Positions 34,558 through 42,831 of a stretch of DNA of 64,000 nucleotides are shown here, one piece after another. Positions within the stretch are counted from its first letter, which is position 1, and each line of letters starts with the position of its first letter. The position numbers and the translations under genes were made by a program. The DNA is from Acidobacteriota bacterium (lineage in GTDB: Bacteria > Acidobacteriota > Polarisedimenticolia > JACPZX01). The stretch covers positions 1 to 64,000 of the forward strand of contig JACPZX010000003.1 of assembly GCA_016195325.1 (NCBI GenBank), given 5' to 3'. The notes beneath the pieces are model-generated. The model saw only the letters and a program-made list of their open reading frames with translations, ran no database searches and was not told the DNA's origin.

Positions 34558-35205
34558 ATGACGCGGCTCGACACGACCACCTCCGCCCGCTCGGAGATGG
34601 TCTCCACACAGATCGCCGGCCGCGGCATCACCTCCGGAGTCGTCCTCCGCGCGATGAGCGCGGTGCCGAGGCACCTCTTCGTCCCCGAGACCCAGCGTGC
34701 GCACGCGTACGACGACTCCCCCCTCCCGCTGGGAGGCGGCCAGACGATCTCGCAGCCGTACATCGTCGCCTTCATGACCGAGGCGGTGCTTCAGGGGCCC
34801 GGGATGAAGATTCTCGAGATCGGCACCGGCTCCGGGTACCAGTCGGCGATCCTCGCCGAGACGGGGGCGGATCTCTTCACGATCGAGATCGTCCCGGCGC
34901 TCGCCGAGGAGGCGCGCGGCCGCCTCGACGCCCTCGGGTACGGCCGCGTCCGGAGCCGCACGGGCGACGGGTACCGGGGGTGGCCCGAGGAGGCCCCCTT
35001 CGACGGGATCCTCGTGACGGCGGCTCCCGACCACGTCCCGCCGGCGCTCCTCGATCAGCTCGGCGAGGGAGGGCGCCTCGTCATCCCCCTCGGAGCGACG
35101 GACCAGAGCCTCTGGCTCTTCACGCGAAGGGGGGGGCGCCTCGTGAACGACGTCCTCCTCCCGGTGCGCTTCGTGCCGATGACGGGCGAAGCGAGGTGGT
35201 CCTGA
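34558..35205 (+). CDS. pcm: Protein-L-isoaspartate O-methyltransferase
   Basis: A 215-residue protein-repair methyltransferase. The SAM motif I reads ILEIGTGSGYQSAILAE (about 85-101), and the N-terminal RHLFVPETQRAHAYDDSPLPL with GGGQTISQPYIVAFMTE is the PCMT signature that recognises isoaspartyl sites. DGILVTAAPDHVPPALLDQL is the conserved C-terminal block. The enzyme returns damaged isoAsp peptide bonds to Asp in the cytoplasm. Its end overlaps the PRMT-like gene by 10 bases, giving a protein-methylation pair. Confidence 0.93.
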   Translation: MTRLDTTTSARSEMVSTQIAGRGITSGVVLRAMSAVPRHLFVPETQRAHAYDDSPLPLGGGQTISQPYIVAFMTEAVLQGPGMKILEIGTGSGYQSAILAETGADLFTIEIVPALAEEARGRLDALGYGRVRSRTGDGYRGWPEEAPFDGILVTAAPDHVPPALLDQLGEGGRLVIPLGATDQSLWLFTRRGGRLVNDVLLPVRFVPMTGEARWS

Positions 35206-36134
35206 CCTCCCCATCCAGGTCGGCCCTCGCCGCCGCCCTCAGGCTCGTCCCCGGCTTCTCCGACATGGAGATGCACCTCTGGATGCTGGCGGACGACGTC
35301 CGCGCCGAGGCCTTCGAGCGCGCGATCGCGAGGACGGTGAAGCCGGGCGACGTGGTCGTGGATCTCGGCGCCGGCACCGGGCTCCTGTCGCTCATGGCGT
35401 GCCGCGCCGGCGCGGCGCGCGTGTACGCCATCGAGCGGTCGCCGATTCTCGACGTGGCCCGGTCGATCGCGAAGGCGAACGGCTTCGAGGACCGGGTCGT
35501 CTTCATGCGCGGCGACTCGACGGCGCTGTCACTTCCGGAGCGCGCCGACGTCGTCGTCTCCGAGACGATCGGCGCCTTCGTCTTCAGCGAGGAGATCCTC
35601 TGGAGCCTCGTGGACGCGCGGACACGATTGCTGAGAACCGGCGGCGGGCTGATCCCGCAGGGCGTCATGATCTTCCTCGCCCCGGTCGAATCGTTCGAGG
35701 AGGGGATCGGGCTCCTCGAGCGGCCGATCCGCGGCTTCGACTACAGGCCCGCGGTCCGTCATGTCCCGGTGGGGACGATGACCGCGGCTCGCAGGATCCG
35801 GCGCCGCGATTTCCTGGCCGCCGAGCGCGCGGTCTACGACGTGGACTTCCGGACGGCGAGCGCGGAGATGGACTTCGACCGCGCTCTCGAGTTCACGGCG
35901 GGCCGAGACGGCGTGCTGCACGGTTTCGCCGGCTTCTGGCGGGCGGCGATGTGCGAAGGGGTCGAGCTGCGATGCGATCCCGACGGCCCGCCGGTCCACT
36001 GGCCGACGCTTCTGTTCCGGCTCCCGGCGGGGCTTCCCGTCCGCGAGGGCGATCGCATCCGACTGCGCTTCGGAAAGGCGGACCGGCCGGGGTGGTCCTG
36101 GACGTGGACCGCCGGGGTGGAACCGCGTCTATAA
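35196..36134 (+). CDS. PRMT-like SAM-dependent methyltransferase
   Basis: A 312-residue class I methyltransferase that looks like the protein arginine methyltransferase family. FSDMEMHLWMLADDVRAEAF resembles the PRMT N-terminal helix, VVDLGAGTGLLSLMACRAG is motif I, and a double-Glu-type segment VVSETIGAFVFSEEILWSL matches the PRMT double-E loop. A beta-barrel-like C-terminal part follows, with RIRLRFGKADRPGWSWTW at the end. The THW loop of eukaryotic PRMTs is not evident. The GTG start overlaps the end of pcm; a later ATG would cut the conserved N-terminus. Substrate is unknown. Confidence 0.75.
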   Translation: MVLTSPSRSALAAALRLVPGFSDMEMHLWMLADDVRAEAFERAIARTVKPGDVVVDLGAGTGLLSLMACRAGAARVYAIERSPILDVARSIAKANGFEDRVVFMRGDSTALSLPERADVVVSETIGAFVFSEEILWSLVDARTRLLRTGGGLIPQGVMIFLAPVESFEEGIGLLERPIRGFDYRPAVRHVPVGTMTAARRIRRRDFLAAERAVYDVDFRTASAEMDFDRALEFTAGRDGVLHGFAGFWRAAMCEGVELRCDPDGPPVHWPTLLFRLPAGLPVREGDRIRLRFGKADRPGWSWTWTAGVEPRL

Positions 36135-36135
36135 T
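36130..36135 (+). promoter_or_regulatory. Putative -10 box of proS
   Basis: A perfect TATAAT overlaps the last codons of the preceding gene, 44 bases before the proS start. No good -35 box at 17-base spacing was found (the nearest is GTGGAC at 20). Confidence 0.4.
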
Positions 36136-36178
36136 GCGCGCTCCTGCGTGATCCCCCGTCCCACCACCCGGAGAGCCC

Positions 36179-37609
36179 ATGGCGAACGCGATCACCCCCA
36201 GAGCCGAAGACTTCTCGCGCTGGTACACCGACGTCGTGCTCCAGGCGCCGCTGGCGGACTACTCGCCGGTGAAGGGGTGCATGGTGATCCGGCCGCTCGG
36301 GATGGCGCTGTGGGACAACATGCGCGGCGCCCTCGACGCGATGTTCAAGGCGACGGGGCACGAGAACGCCTACTTCCCGCTCTTCATCCCCGAATCGTTC
36401 ATGAACAAGGAGAAAGAGCACGTCGAGGGGTTCGCCCCCGAGTGCGCCGTCGTCACGCACGGCGGGGGCAAGGAGCTCGAGGAGAGGCTCTACGTGAGGC
36501 CCACCTCCGAGACGATCATCCACCACATGTTCGGCAAGTGGATCCAGTCGTACCGCGACCTGCCGCTCCTCATCAACCAGTGGGCCAACATCGTCCGCTG
36601 GGAGATGCGCACGCGCCTCTTCCTGAGGACGACCGAGTTCCTCTGGCAGGAGGGGCACACGGCGCACGCGACCGAGGCCGAGGCGATGGAAGAGACCTTG
36701 AGGATGCTCGACGTGTACCACACGTTCGCGCAGGACTTCATGGCGCTGCCGTGCGTGAAGGGGGTGAAGTCCGACGCCGAGAAGTTCGCCGGCGCGGTCA
36801 AGACCTTCTGCATCGAGGCCCTCATGCAGGACAACAAGGCGCTCCAGGCCGGCACCTCGCACCATCTCGGGCAGAACTTCGCGAAGGCCTTCGAGGAGAA
36901 GTACCAGACGGAGTCGGGGGGATGGGAGTACGTCTGGAACACCTCGTGGGGGCTCTCGACCCGGATGATCGGCGCCCTGGTCATGGCGCACGGCGACGAC
37001 AACGGCCTCGTGCTGCCGCCGAAGCTCGCGCCGACGCAGGTGATCATCGTCCCGATCTACAAGGGGGACGAGAGGGGGCGCGTGATGGAGGCGGCCGACG
37101 CCCTCCACCGCGCGCTCGCCGCCGCCGGCGCGCGCGTGAAGATCGACGCGCGCGAGGGGGTGCGCCCCGGATTCAAGTTCAACGAGTGGGAGCTGAAGGG
37201 CGTGCCGCTGCGCCTCGAGATGGGCCCGAAGGATCTCGACGCCGGCCAGGCCACCGCGGTCAAGCGCACCAACCGAGAGAAGAAGGCGATCCCGATCGGG
37301 GCGATCCCGGCGTCCGTCCCGCCGCTTCTCGACGAGATCCAGCGCGATCTCTTCGACGCCGCGCTGAAGAGGCGCGACGCGGCGACGCACGCCGTGGACG
37401 CGTACGCCGACTTCAAGACGATGATCGAATCGCCGGGAGGCTTCCTCCGCAGCCACTGGTGCGGCGACCCGAAGTGCGAGGGGCAGATCAAGGAGGAGAC
37501 GAAGGCGACGATCCGCTGCCTCGCCCTCGACGCCCCGGAGGAGAAGGGGGCCTGCCTCATCTGCGGGTCGCCTTCCACACGCCGCGCCCACTTCGCCCGG
37601 GCGTACTGA
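36179..37609 (+). CDS. proS: Prolyl-tRNA synthetase, archaeal/eukaryotic-like type
   Basis: A 476-residue class II synthetase. MANAITPRAEDFSRWYTDVV opens the protein. Motif 1 and 2 regions are PLGMALWDNM and WANIVRWEMRTRLFLRTTEF; motif 3 is near the C-terminal catalytic end. YVRPTSETIIHHMFGKWI holds the TXE-type proline/ATP site. The C-terminus carries a Cys-rich zinc-binding tail (HWCGDPKCEGQIK and CLICGSPS). The lack of the ~180-residue editing INS domain and the C-terminal extension mark the archaeal/eukaryotic-like type, which is also found in several bacterial phyla. It charges tRNA-Pro. Confidence 0.95.
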   Translation: MANAITPRAEDFSRWYTDVVLQAPLADYSPVKGCMVIRPLGMALWDNMRGALDAMFKATGHENAYFPLFIPESFMNKEKEHVEGFAPECAVVTHGGGKELEERLYVRPTSETIIHHMFGKWIQSYRDLPLLINQWANIVRWEMRTRLFLRTTEFLWQEGHTAHATEAEAMEETLRMLDVYHTFAQDFMALPCVKGVKSDAEKFAGAVKTFCIEALMQDNKALQAGTSHHLGQNFAKAFEEKYQTESGGWEYVWNTSWGLSTRMIGALVMAHGDDNGLVLPPKLAPTQVIIVPIYKGDERGRVMEAADALHRALAAAGARVKIDAREGVRPGFKFNEWELKGVPLRLEMGPKDLDAGQATAVKRTNREKKAIPIGAIPASVPPLLDEIQRDLFDAALKRRDAATHAVDAYADFKTMIESPGGFLRSHWCGDPKCEGQIKEETKATIRCLALDAPEEKGACLICGSPSTRRAHFARAY

Positions 37610-37619
37610 GGGGGCGCAC

Positions 37620-38810
37620 GTGACGCGCCGAGTCCTGCTCGCGATGGCCGCCGGGCTTTGCCTCTCCACACCCGCCTTCGGCGCCGCCACCGTCGCGCGG
37701 ATCTCGTCGCCGAAGGTCGACTCCCCGGTCTTCGGCAAGGTGACTCTCGAGGCGACGGTCGAGCCGGCGGACGGGGTTCACCCCCTCAAGGTCGAGTTCT
37801 TCGTCGACGGCGCGCTGGTCGGCACCGCCCTCGACGCGCCGTACCGCGCGCCGTGGGACGCGGGGGACGGGGCCGAGCCGCACACGATCCGCGCGCGGGT
37901 CTACACCGACGACGGGAAGATCGCGATCGTGGAGACGAAGACCATCGCCCGCCTGGGGGTGGAGCGGGCGCGCGTGCTTCTCGTCGAGGTCTACGCCACG
38001 GTGAAGACCGAGGACGGCCGCTTTGTCAACGACCTGAAACAGGAGAGCTTCTCCATCCTGGAAGGGGGAGCGCCGCAGAAGATCTCCCTCTTCACCCAGG
38101 AGAGGAAGCCCGTGCAGATCGTCCTGCTCCTCGACGTGAGCGCGTCGATGCATCGCGACCAGAAGATCACCCGCGCGATCGACGCGGCGAGCGCGTTCGT
38201 GGAATCTCTCGAGCCCGGCGACCGCGTCGCCCTCGTGACGTTCAGCGACGAGGTGCGCGTCGTGCAGCCTTTCACCTCCGACCGGCCGGCGGTCCTCGAG
38301 GTCCTCGCGACCGTCGAGCCGCAGCGCGGGACCGCCCTGTACGACGCGATCTACGCCGGGGTCACGCTCCTCGGACACGAGGAGGGGCGGCGGGCCCTGG
38401 TCCTCCTCTCCGACGGGCAGGACCAGTCGTTCGACGGGATGGGGCCGGGAAGCAACCGGACCCTGGAGGAGGCGATCGACGAGTCGCTGAGGCAGCAGGT
38501 GACGGCGTTCACGATAGGCCTCGGCGAGCAGCTCGAGGGGGACTTCGATTTCACCCGGCGCCACTCGGCGCTCGAGGTCCTCACGAAGCTCGCCTCGGAC
38601 ACGGGCGGCCGGTTCCTGAAAGTCGAGCGCCCGGGCCGCCTCCGCTCCGCCTTCGAGAAGATCCTCGACGAGATGCGCTTCCAGTACACCCTGGGATACC
38701 ACCCCACCAACGACCGCCGCGACGGCTCCTGGCGCGGGCTTTCCGTCGCGGTGTCGCGCCCCCGGGTCGTCGTCACCGCGCGGAAGGGGTATTTCGCCCC
38801 CGGAGATTGA
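37620..38810 (+). CDS. VWFA-domain exported protein (acidobacterial VWFA-related type)
   Basis: A 396-residue secreted protein. MTRRVLLAMAAGLCLSTPAFGA is a signal peptide. An N-terminal beta domain (about 25-110; VEFFVDGALVGTALDAPYRA) resembles Big/CBM-like sandwiches. The VWA domain starts near residue 155, with a MIDAS in VLLLDVSASMHRD (DxSxS), an RGTALYDAIYAG loop and SDGQDQSFDGMGP. This matches the VWFA-related domain described in Acidobacteria. GTG start; the gene begins 10 bases after proS. Role unknown; probably protein-protein contacts outside the cell. Confidence 0.85.
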   Translation: MTRRVLLAMAAGLCLSTPAFGAATVARISSPKVDSPVFGKVTLEATVEPADGVHPLKVEFFVDGALVGTALDAPYRAPWDAGDGAEPHTIRARVYTDDGKIAIVETKTIARLGVERARVLLVEVYATVKTEDGRFVNDLKQESFSILEGGAPQKISLFTQERKPVQIVLLLDVSASMHRDQKITRAIDAASAFVESLEPGDRVALVTFSDEVRVVQPFTSDRPAVLEVLATVEPQRGTALYDAIYAGVTLLGHEEGRRALVLLSDGQDQSFDGMGPGSNRTLEEAIDESLRQQVTAFTIGLGEQLEGDFDFTRRHSALEVLTKLASDTGGRFLKVERPGRLRSAFEKILDEMRFQYTLGYHPTNDRRDGSWRGLSVAVSRPRVVVTARKGYFAPGD

Positions 38811-38820
38811 CGGCGTGACG

Positions 38821-38850
38821 GTGACAGCGCCCACCCGGTGAGGATAGAAT
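38821..38850 (+). promoter_or_regulatory. Putative promoter of the subtilase gene
   Basis: GTGACA (38821-38826), an 18-base spacer and TAGAAT (38845-38850) precede the TTG start by 38 bases, with GAGGAG just upstream of that TTG as the ribosome site. Confidence 0.5.
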
Positions 38851-38888
38851 CGCCCACCCGACATCATGCCCTCCATGAGGAGATACCC

Positions 38889-41063
38889 TTGAGATCGAGA
38901 CGCGCGATCGCCGCTTCGTTCATTCTCCTGCTCCTGACCGTCGCCGGCACGCTGACCGTCGGCGCCTCGCGCGCGTCGGGAGCCCTCACGCCCCCCTCCC
39001 CCGCCGCCGATGGGCAGGTCCTCGTCCGGTTCCGGGAATCGGCGGGCGGGGCGGCCATCGCGGCGACGCACGCGCGGCTCGGCGCCTCGATCACGTACCG
39101 CTCCCCGCGGACGCGATGGCAGGCCGTCAGCCTCCCCGCGGGGACCGACCCGCAGGCGATCGTGAGGCGGTACAGGCTCGACCCGTCCGTCGAGGCGGCC
39201 GAGTTCGTCCGCGCGCGGCACATCGCGAAGAAGCCGAACGACCTCCGCCTCATCCAGTGGCACCTCAACAACGTGGGCCAGGCGGTCTCCGGCGTCGCCG
39301 GGACGCCCGGGGCCGACATCAACGCGCTGAAGGCCTGGGATCTCACCACCGGCAGCCTCGCCGTGACGGTCGCCGTCCTCGACACCGGAATCGATCGAAC
39401 GCGCGGCGATCTGTCGTCGCGCCTCCTCCCCGGCGGCATGGACTTCATCAACAACAACATCCCCATCGACGACAACGGGCACGGCACCGGGGTCGCCAGC
39501 ATCATCGGCGCGGTCGGCAACAACGGGAAGAGGTTGACCGGCGTGGCCTGGAAGGTCTCGCTCCTTCCCATCAAGGTCTGCAACTCGCTCGGCGAGTGCC
39601 CCGAGTCGGCGATTAACCAGGGGATCGACTGGGCGGTCACGCACGGCGCGCACATCATCAACATGAGCATCGCGTGCGACGAGAACCCGAACCCATCCTT
39701 GGGCTGCGTCGGCATCCAGTCCGGCGACTGCTTCTCGCAGGCCGAGCTCGACGCGGTCAAGTCCGCGCAGGACGCGGGGGTCACCGTCGTCATGGCCGCG
39801 GGAAACTGCGGCGGCAACAACGACGACGCCACGTCGTCCTATCCGTGCGCCTACGACCTCTCCGGCACCGTCTGCGCCGGCGCGACGAACAACCTCGACA
39901 ACAGGCCGGGGTTCAGCGACTTCGGCCCCCAGACGGTCGACATCGGGGCGCCGGGAGCCGACGTGCCGATCTACTTCGTCTCCCCTCCGGGCGGAACGCT
40001 CATCGCCGACGGAACCTCGTTCGCGTCCCCGAACACCGCCGGCGTCGCGGCGCTGCTCCTCGCGCGCGGTCCGTTCGCCCCGGCGGCCGTGAGGGCCCGC
40101 ATCGTCCTCGGCGGGAACCACACCAACAATCTCGCCACCCAGTTCGCCGGCGGGCGCCTCGACGCGTTCGAGACCGTGAAGGATCTCTTCCTGAAGGGGC
40201 TCGCCTACTCGACCGATCTCCCAGGCTCGGTCAACCTCCTCGCCGACATGAACAACGACGGCGAGGCGGACCTGATCCGCGGCGGTGGGGGCGGGTTCAG
40301 CGTCTCTCTCGCGGCCGCGAGGTCGCCGAAGTTCGACGCGGCCCAGCAGTGGACCGCCTCGCTTCCCGGCACGGCGAACCTCACGGGCGACGTCGACGGC
40401 GACGGCCGCGCCGACGTCATCCTCGGCGACGCGGCGAACGGCTTCCAGGCTCTCCGCTCGACCGGCACGACCTTCCTTCCGGTGGAGTCCTGGAGCGGCC
40501 AGGTCCCCGGCGCGCTCAGCGCCGCCGGCGATTTCGACGGCGACAACCGCGCCGACGTCGTCACCTTCACCAGCGATTTCGAGGTCCTGATCTCGGCCGG
40601 GACCGCCTTCGCGGCGCCTCAGTCGTGGAGCAGTGACACGGCGGGCTCGTTCATCGCCGCGGGGGACGTCGACGGGGACGGCAAGGACGATCTGATCAAC
40701 TGGACGCCGTTCGGCACCGGCGCGCACGTGGATGTGTCGCTCTCGACCGGAACCGCCTTCGGCGCGTCGTCGCTCTTCGTGAACGCCGTGGCGCTCGATC
40801 CGAACAGCACGCTCACGCCGGTGGGGACTTCCGATTTCGACGGCGACGGGATGTCGGATCTCCTCGCGGTCGACTCCCTGACGCACTGCGTCATGGTGCT
40901 TCGGTCGACGGGGGCGGCGTTCGCGCAGGCTCGCCCCTGGGCGTGCCCGGGCGCGGCGGGGGTGGTACTCGCGGGCAGGGTCGATGCGTCGAAGGACAGC
41001 CGGGCCGACGTCCTGGTGAACGTCGGCGGGGCCTCCTGGCAGATGCTGCGTTCGGTGAAGTGA
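38889..41063 (+). CDS. Secreted subtilisin-like (S8) serine protease with FG-GAP/VCBS-type repeats
   Basis: A 724-residue exported protease. The TTG start follows GAGGAG by 7 bases and gives the signal peptide MRSRRAIAASFILLLLTVAG. After a short propeptide, the S8 catalytic triad is complete: Asp 165 in AVLDTGIDR, His 198 in DDNGHGTGVAS and Ser 377 in ADGTSFASPN, with the oxyanion Asn 306 in AAGN. Residues about 450-720 form repeated FG-GAP/VCBS-like units (NMNNDGEADLIRG, GDVDGDGRADVILG, GDFDGDNRADVVTF), each with calcium-type DxDxDG loops. Likely an extracellular broad-specificity peptidase. Note the unusual long repeat tail in place of a P-domain. Confidence 0.92.
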   Translation: MRSRRAIAASFILLLLTVAGTLTVGASRASGALTPPSPAADGQVLVRFRESAGGAAIAATHARLGASITYRSPRTRWQAVSLPAGTDPQAIVRRYRLDPSVEAAEFVRARHIAKKPNDLRLIQWHLNNVGQAVSGVAGTPGADINALKAWDLTTGSLAVTVAVLDTGIDRTRGDLSSRLLPGGMDFINNNIPIDDNGHGTGVASIIGAVGNNGKRLTGVAWKVSLLPIKVCNSLGECPESAINQGIDWAVTHGAHIINMSIACDENPNPSLGCVGIQSGDCFSQAELDAVKSAQDAGVTVVMAAGNCGGNNDDATSSYPCAYDLSGTVCAGATNNLDNRPGFSDFGPQTVDIGAPGADVPIYFVSPPGGTLIADGTSFASPNTAGVAALLLARGPFAPAAVRARIVLGGNHTNNLATQFAGGRLDAFETVKDLFLKGLAYSTDLPGSVNLLADMNNDGEADLIRGGGGGFSVSLAAARSPKFDAAQQWTASLPGTANLTGDVDGDGRADVILGDAANGFQALRSTGTTFLPVESWSGQVPGALSAAGDFDGDNRADVVTFTSDFEVLISAGTAFAAPQSWSSDTAGSFIAAGDVDGDGKDDLINWTPFGTGAHVDVSLSTGTAFGASSLFVNAVALDPNSTLTPVGTSDFDGDGMSDLLAVDSLTHCVMVLRSTGAAFAQARPWACPGAAGVVLAGRVDASKDSRADVLVNVGGASWQMLRSVK

Positions 41064-41068
41064 GCCCT

Positions 41069-41094
41069 TGAGGGGCCGGCGACCGCCGGCCTCA
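41069..41094. terminator. GC-rich hairpin between convergent genes
   Basis: GGCCGGC and GCCGGCC form a 7-bp stem around a GACC loop, extended by TGAG/CTCA around a two-base bulge. It lies 5 bases after the subtilase stop and just before the end of the selenoprotein gene on the other strand. It lacks a clear U tract, so termination strength is uncertain. Confidence 0.55.
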
Positions 41095-41100
41095 GACGCC

Positions 41101-41316
41101 TCACGTCCCTCCGAAGCCGATCGTCACCTTCCCCTTCTCGACGATCACCGGGACTTCGCGCCCTCCGCGGCTGTGCTTCAGCATCTCGGCGAGTTGAGCC
41201 GCGTCTTTCTTCACGTTGTGGTAGACGACTTCGTATCCTCGCGTGCCGTAATCCTCACGGGCGGCGTTGGTGTACGGTCACGTGTCCTTGCCGAAGATCA
41301 GCACCTGCTCGGGCAT
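41101..41316 (-). CDS. Glutaredoxin-like selenoprotein (UXX-star-like), Sec codon TGA at 41278-41280
   Basis: A 71-codon gene split by one in-frame TGA. Reading it as selenocysteine (residue 13) gives MPEQVLIFGKDT-U-PYTNAAREDYGTRGYEVVY, then HNVKKDAAQLAEMLKHSRGG and REVPVIVEKGKVTIGFGGT before a TGA stop. The UPYT lies exactly where glutaredoxins have the CPYC/CPYT redox motif, and the beta-alpha-beta order, the VPVIVE cis-Pro strand and the GFGGT loop fit the thioredoxin fold. Short glutaredoxin-like selenoproteins of this type are known (UXX-star families). The ATG follows AAGGAGGA at 8 bases, and codon use matches neighbours on both sides of the TGA, arguing against a pseudogene. A bSECIS candidate lies downstream of the TGA. 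Sec machinery is not in this window. Confidence 0.85.
41245..41277 (-). promoter_or_regulatory. Candidate bSECIS hairpin of the selenoprotein gene
   Basis: Directly after the TGA, CCGUA (1-5) can pair with UACGG (28-32). Nested or alternative pairs are GCCG (13-16) with CGGC (30-33), and CC (18-19) with GG (24-25), which closes a GUGA loop. The loop begins 20 nucleotides after the TGA with a G as its first base, within the distance and loop rules known for bacterial SECIS elements. The fold is my own pairing, not a computed structure. Confidence 0.55.
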
Positions 41317-41369
41317 GGTGGGTCCTCCTTCGGGGGGAATGTAGTGCACGGAGATGCCGGAGGGCCACG

Positions 41370-41396
41370 ATGCACATCGCCATCCTCACGTTCTAA
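41370..41396 (+). pseudogene. N-terminal stub of a DJ-1/PfpI-like gene
   Basis: After a GGAGG ribosome site the frame reads MHIAILTF then TAA, then GFNE; DJ-1/PfpI-type proteins commonly open MxIAILTFDGFNELD. The Asp codon would be replaced by TAA and similarity ends after GFNE, so only a remnant remains. The 150 bases between the selenoprotein start and the CPBP gene hold nothing else I can support. Confidence 0.3.
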
Positions 41397-41465
41397 GGGT
41401 TCAACGAGCGGTACTCTTCGCGCGTCATGCGGAACATCGCGCCGTATCGCCCGTAGACCTGTCGT

Positions 41466-42425
41466 GTGCGAACAGGTCACGCCCTGAACCCACGATCGAT
41501 CTACTCCCCGGAGCCCGCGAAGGGATACCTCCCCGCGGGCGCTTTCGCTCCCATCCTGTGCATCCTGATCGTCGCCGTCCCCACGGTCGGCGCGTCGTTC
41601 CTCCTCGAGCACTATGGCCTGGTGGACGCGAACGGCGACCCGACCAGCCTGCCGGGGCTCTTCGCCTTCCTGGTCCTCGCGTTCTCGGCGCTGGGGCTCG
41701 TCGTGCTGGGGTGGGTCCGGTTCATCGAACGCCGCCCCTTCGCCACGATCGGCCTGGCGGGCGACGGGAGAGCGAAAAGCTTCCTGCGCGGCCTTGCCGT
41801 CGGCGCCGCGATGTCCTTCGCCGTCGTGGCGGCGATCTGGATGGCGGGGGGTCTCGAGGCGGGCGGCTATGCGAGAGCTTTCGGCTCGCCGATCGCCCTG
41901 ATCCAGATCGGACTCCTTCTACCGTGCTTCGCCCTCCAGTCCAGCGCCGAGGAGATCGTCTTCCGCGGCTGGCTCCTCTCCGCGATCGCCCGCAAGCTCA
42001 ACGTCCCCCTCGCCGTCGTGCTGACATCCGGGATCTTCACGTTCCTGCATTACAGCCCGCACCAGCACTGGCTCGTGATACTGAGCTCGTTCCTTTTCTC
42101 GGCGTTCACCTGCGCCTGGGCGCTGAAGACCGACAACATCTGGGCGGTCATGGGGTGGCACTCGGCGTGGAACTGGCTGATCGCGATCGGGTTCGAGCTG
42201 CCGCTCACCGGGATGGACGTGAAGATGCCGGCGCTTCTCGTCAAGCTGATCCCCATCGGGCCGGCGTACCTGACCGGCGGAGCCCAGGGACCCGAAGGGA
42301 GCTACCTCTGCAGCGTGATCCTCGCCGCCGGGAGCGCCTTCCTGATCTCGCGCGTCAGGATGCGCTCCCCTTCATCATCGCCGCCATCCGGCGGTGCATC
42401 TCTTCCTGCGACACCCGCTCGATGA
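41466..42425 (+). CDS. CPBP-family intramembrane metalloprotease (CAAX-like)
   Basis: A 319-residue integral membrane protein with about eight hydrophobic helices. The signature of CPBP proteases is complete: a Glu-Glu pair in [18 protein letters not shown], a His in [11 protein letters not shown], and another His in [10 protein letters not shown]. These residues form the metal site for type II CAAX prenyl endopeptidase-like activity or bacteriocin/self-immunity roles. A GTG or ATG start is possible near the N-terminus. The final ~70 bases overlap the convergent VOC gene, and the last ~15 residues are low-complexity. Confidence 0.85.
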   Translation: MRTGHALNPRSIYSPEPAKGYLPAGAFAPILCILIVAVPTVGASFLLEHYGLVDANGDPTSLPGLFAFLVLAFSALGLVVLGWVRFIERRPFATIGLAGDGRAKSFLRGLAVGAAMSFAVVAAIWMAGGLEAGGYARAFGSPIALIQIGLLLPCFALQSSAEEIVFRGWLLSAIARKLNVPLAVVLTSGIFTFLHYSPHQHWLVILSSFLFSAFTCAWALKTDNIWAVMGWHSAWNWLIAIGFELPLTGMDVKMPALLVKLIPIGPAYLTGGAQGPEGSYLCSVILAAGSAFLISRVRMRSPSSSPPSGGASLPATPAR

Positions 42426-42810
42426 CCGCGCAGATCGTCCACTTGTTGCCTCCGACGTCCTTCACCGAGGCGGTGCGGTAGCCGTAGAACTGGTTCGCGG
42501 GCGGAGCGGACGAGGTGGCGCCGGCGGCGAGCGCGCGCTTGTACGTCGCGTCGACGGCCGCGGCGTCGGCGACGTAGTACGAAAGCGATGCCGGCATCGG
42601 ATCGGCCCCCGGCATCGTCTCGCCGAGCATCACGACCGAGTCTCCCAGGAGCACCTCGCAGTGAGCCACTGTGCCGCCGGGGCCGTCGTATCGGTCAACG
42701 ACCTTGCCGCCGAACGCCTTCTCCATGAACTCGACGACCTTCGCGGCATGGGGGACGCTGAATCCGGGCGTGATGGAATGGTGACCTTCAGGACGCGGCA
42801 GACTGGCCAT
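42355..42810 (-). CDS. VOC-superfamily protein, PhnB/YdhR-like
   Basis: A 151-residue VOC protein starting at ATG 5 bases after AGGAGG; a GTG 6 bases earlier is less likely. [20 protein letters not shown] opens the first half, and [22 protein letters not shown] opens the second. [20 protein letters not shown] is typical of the PhnB group (YxxRxxxVxDPxGxxW). Unlike classical glyoxalases it may lack one metal ligand. Substrate unknown. Its 3' end overlaps the convergent CPBP gene by 71 bases. Confidence 0.82.
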   Translation of the reverse strand: MASLPRPEGHHSITPGFSVPHAAKVVEFMEKAFGGKVVDRYDGPGGTVAHCEVLLGDSVVMLGETMPGADPMPASLSYYVADAAAVDATYKRALAAGATSSAPPANQFYGYRTASVKDVGGNKWTICAVIERVSQEEMHRRMAAMMKGSAS

Positions 42811-42831
42811 GTTCACCTCCTGTGGACAACG

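Noticed and set aside
37557-40886. A 1109-codon open frame on the minus strand over the VWA and subtilase genes
   Set aside because: The plus-strand genes have signal peptides and complete catalytic motifs; the minus reading is a low-complexity, Arg/Gly/Val-rich shadow of high-GC codon bias.
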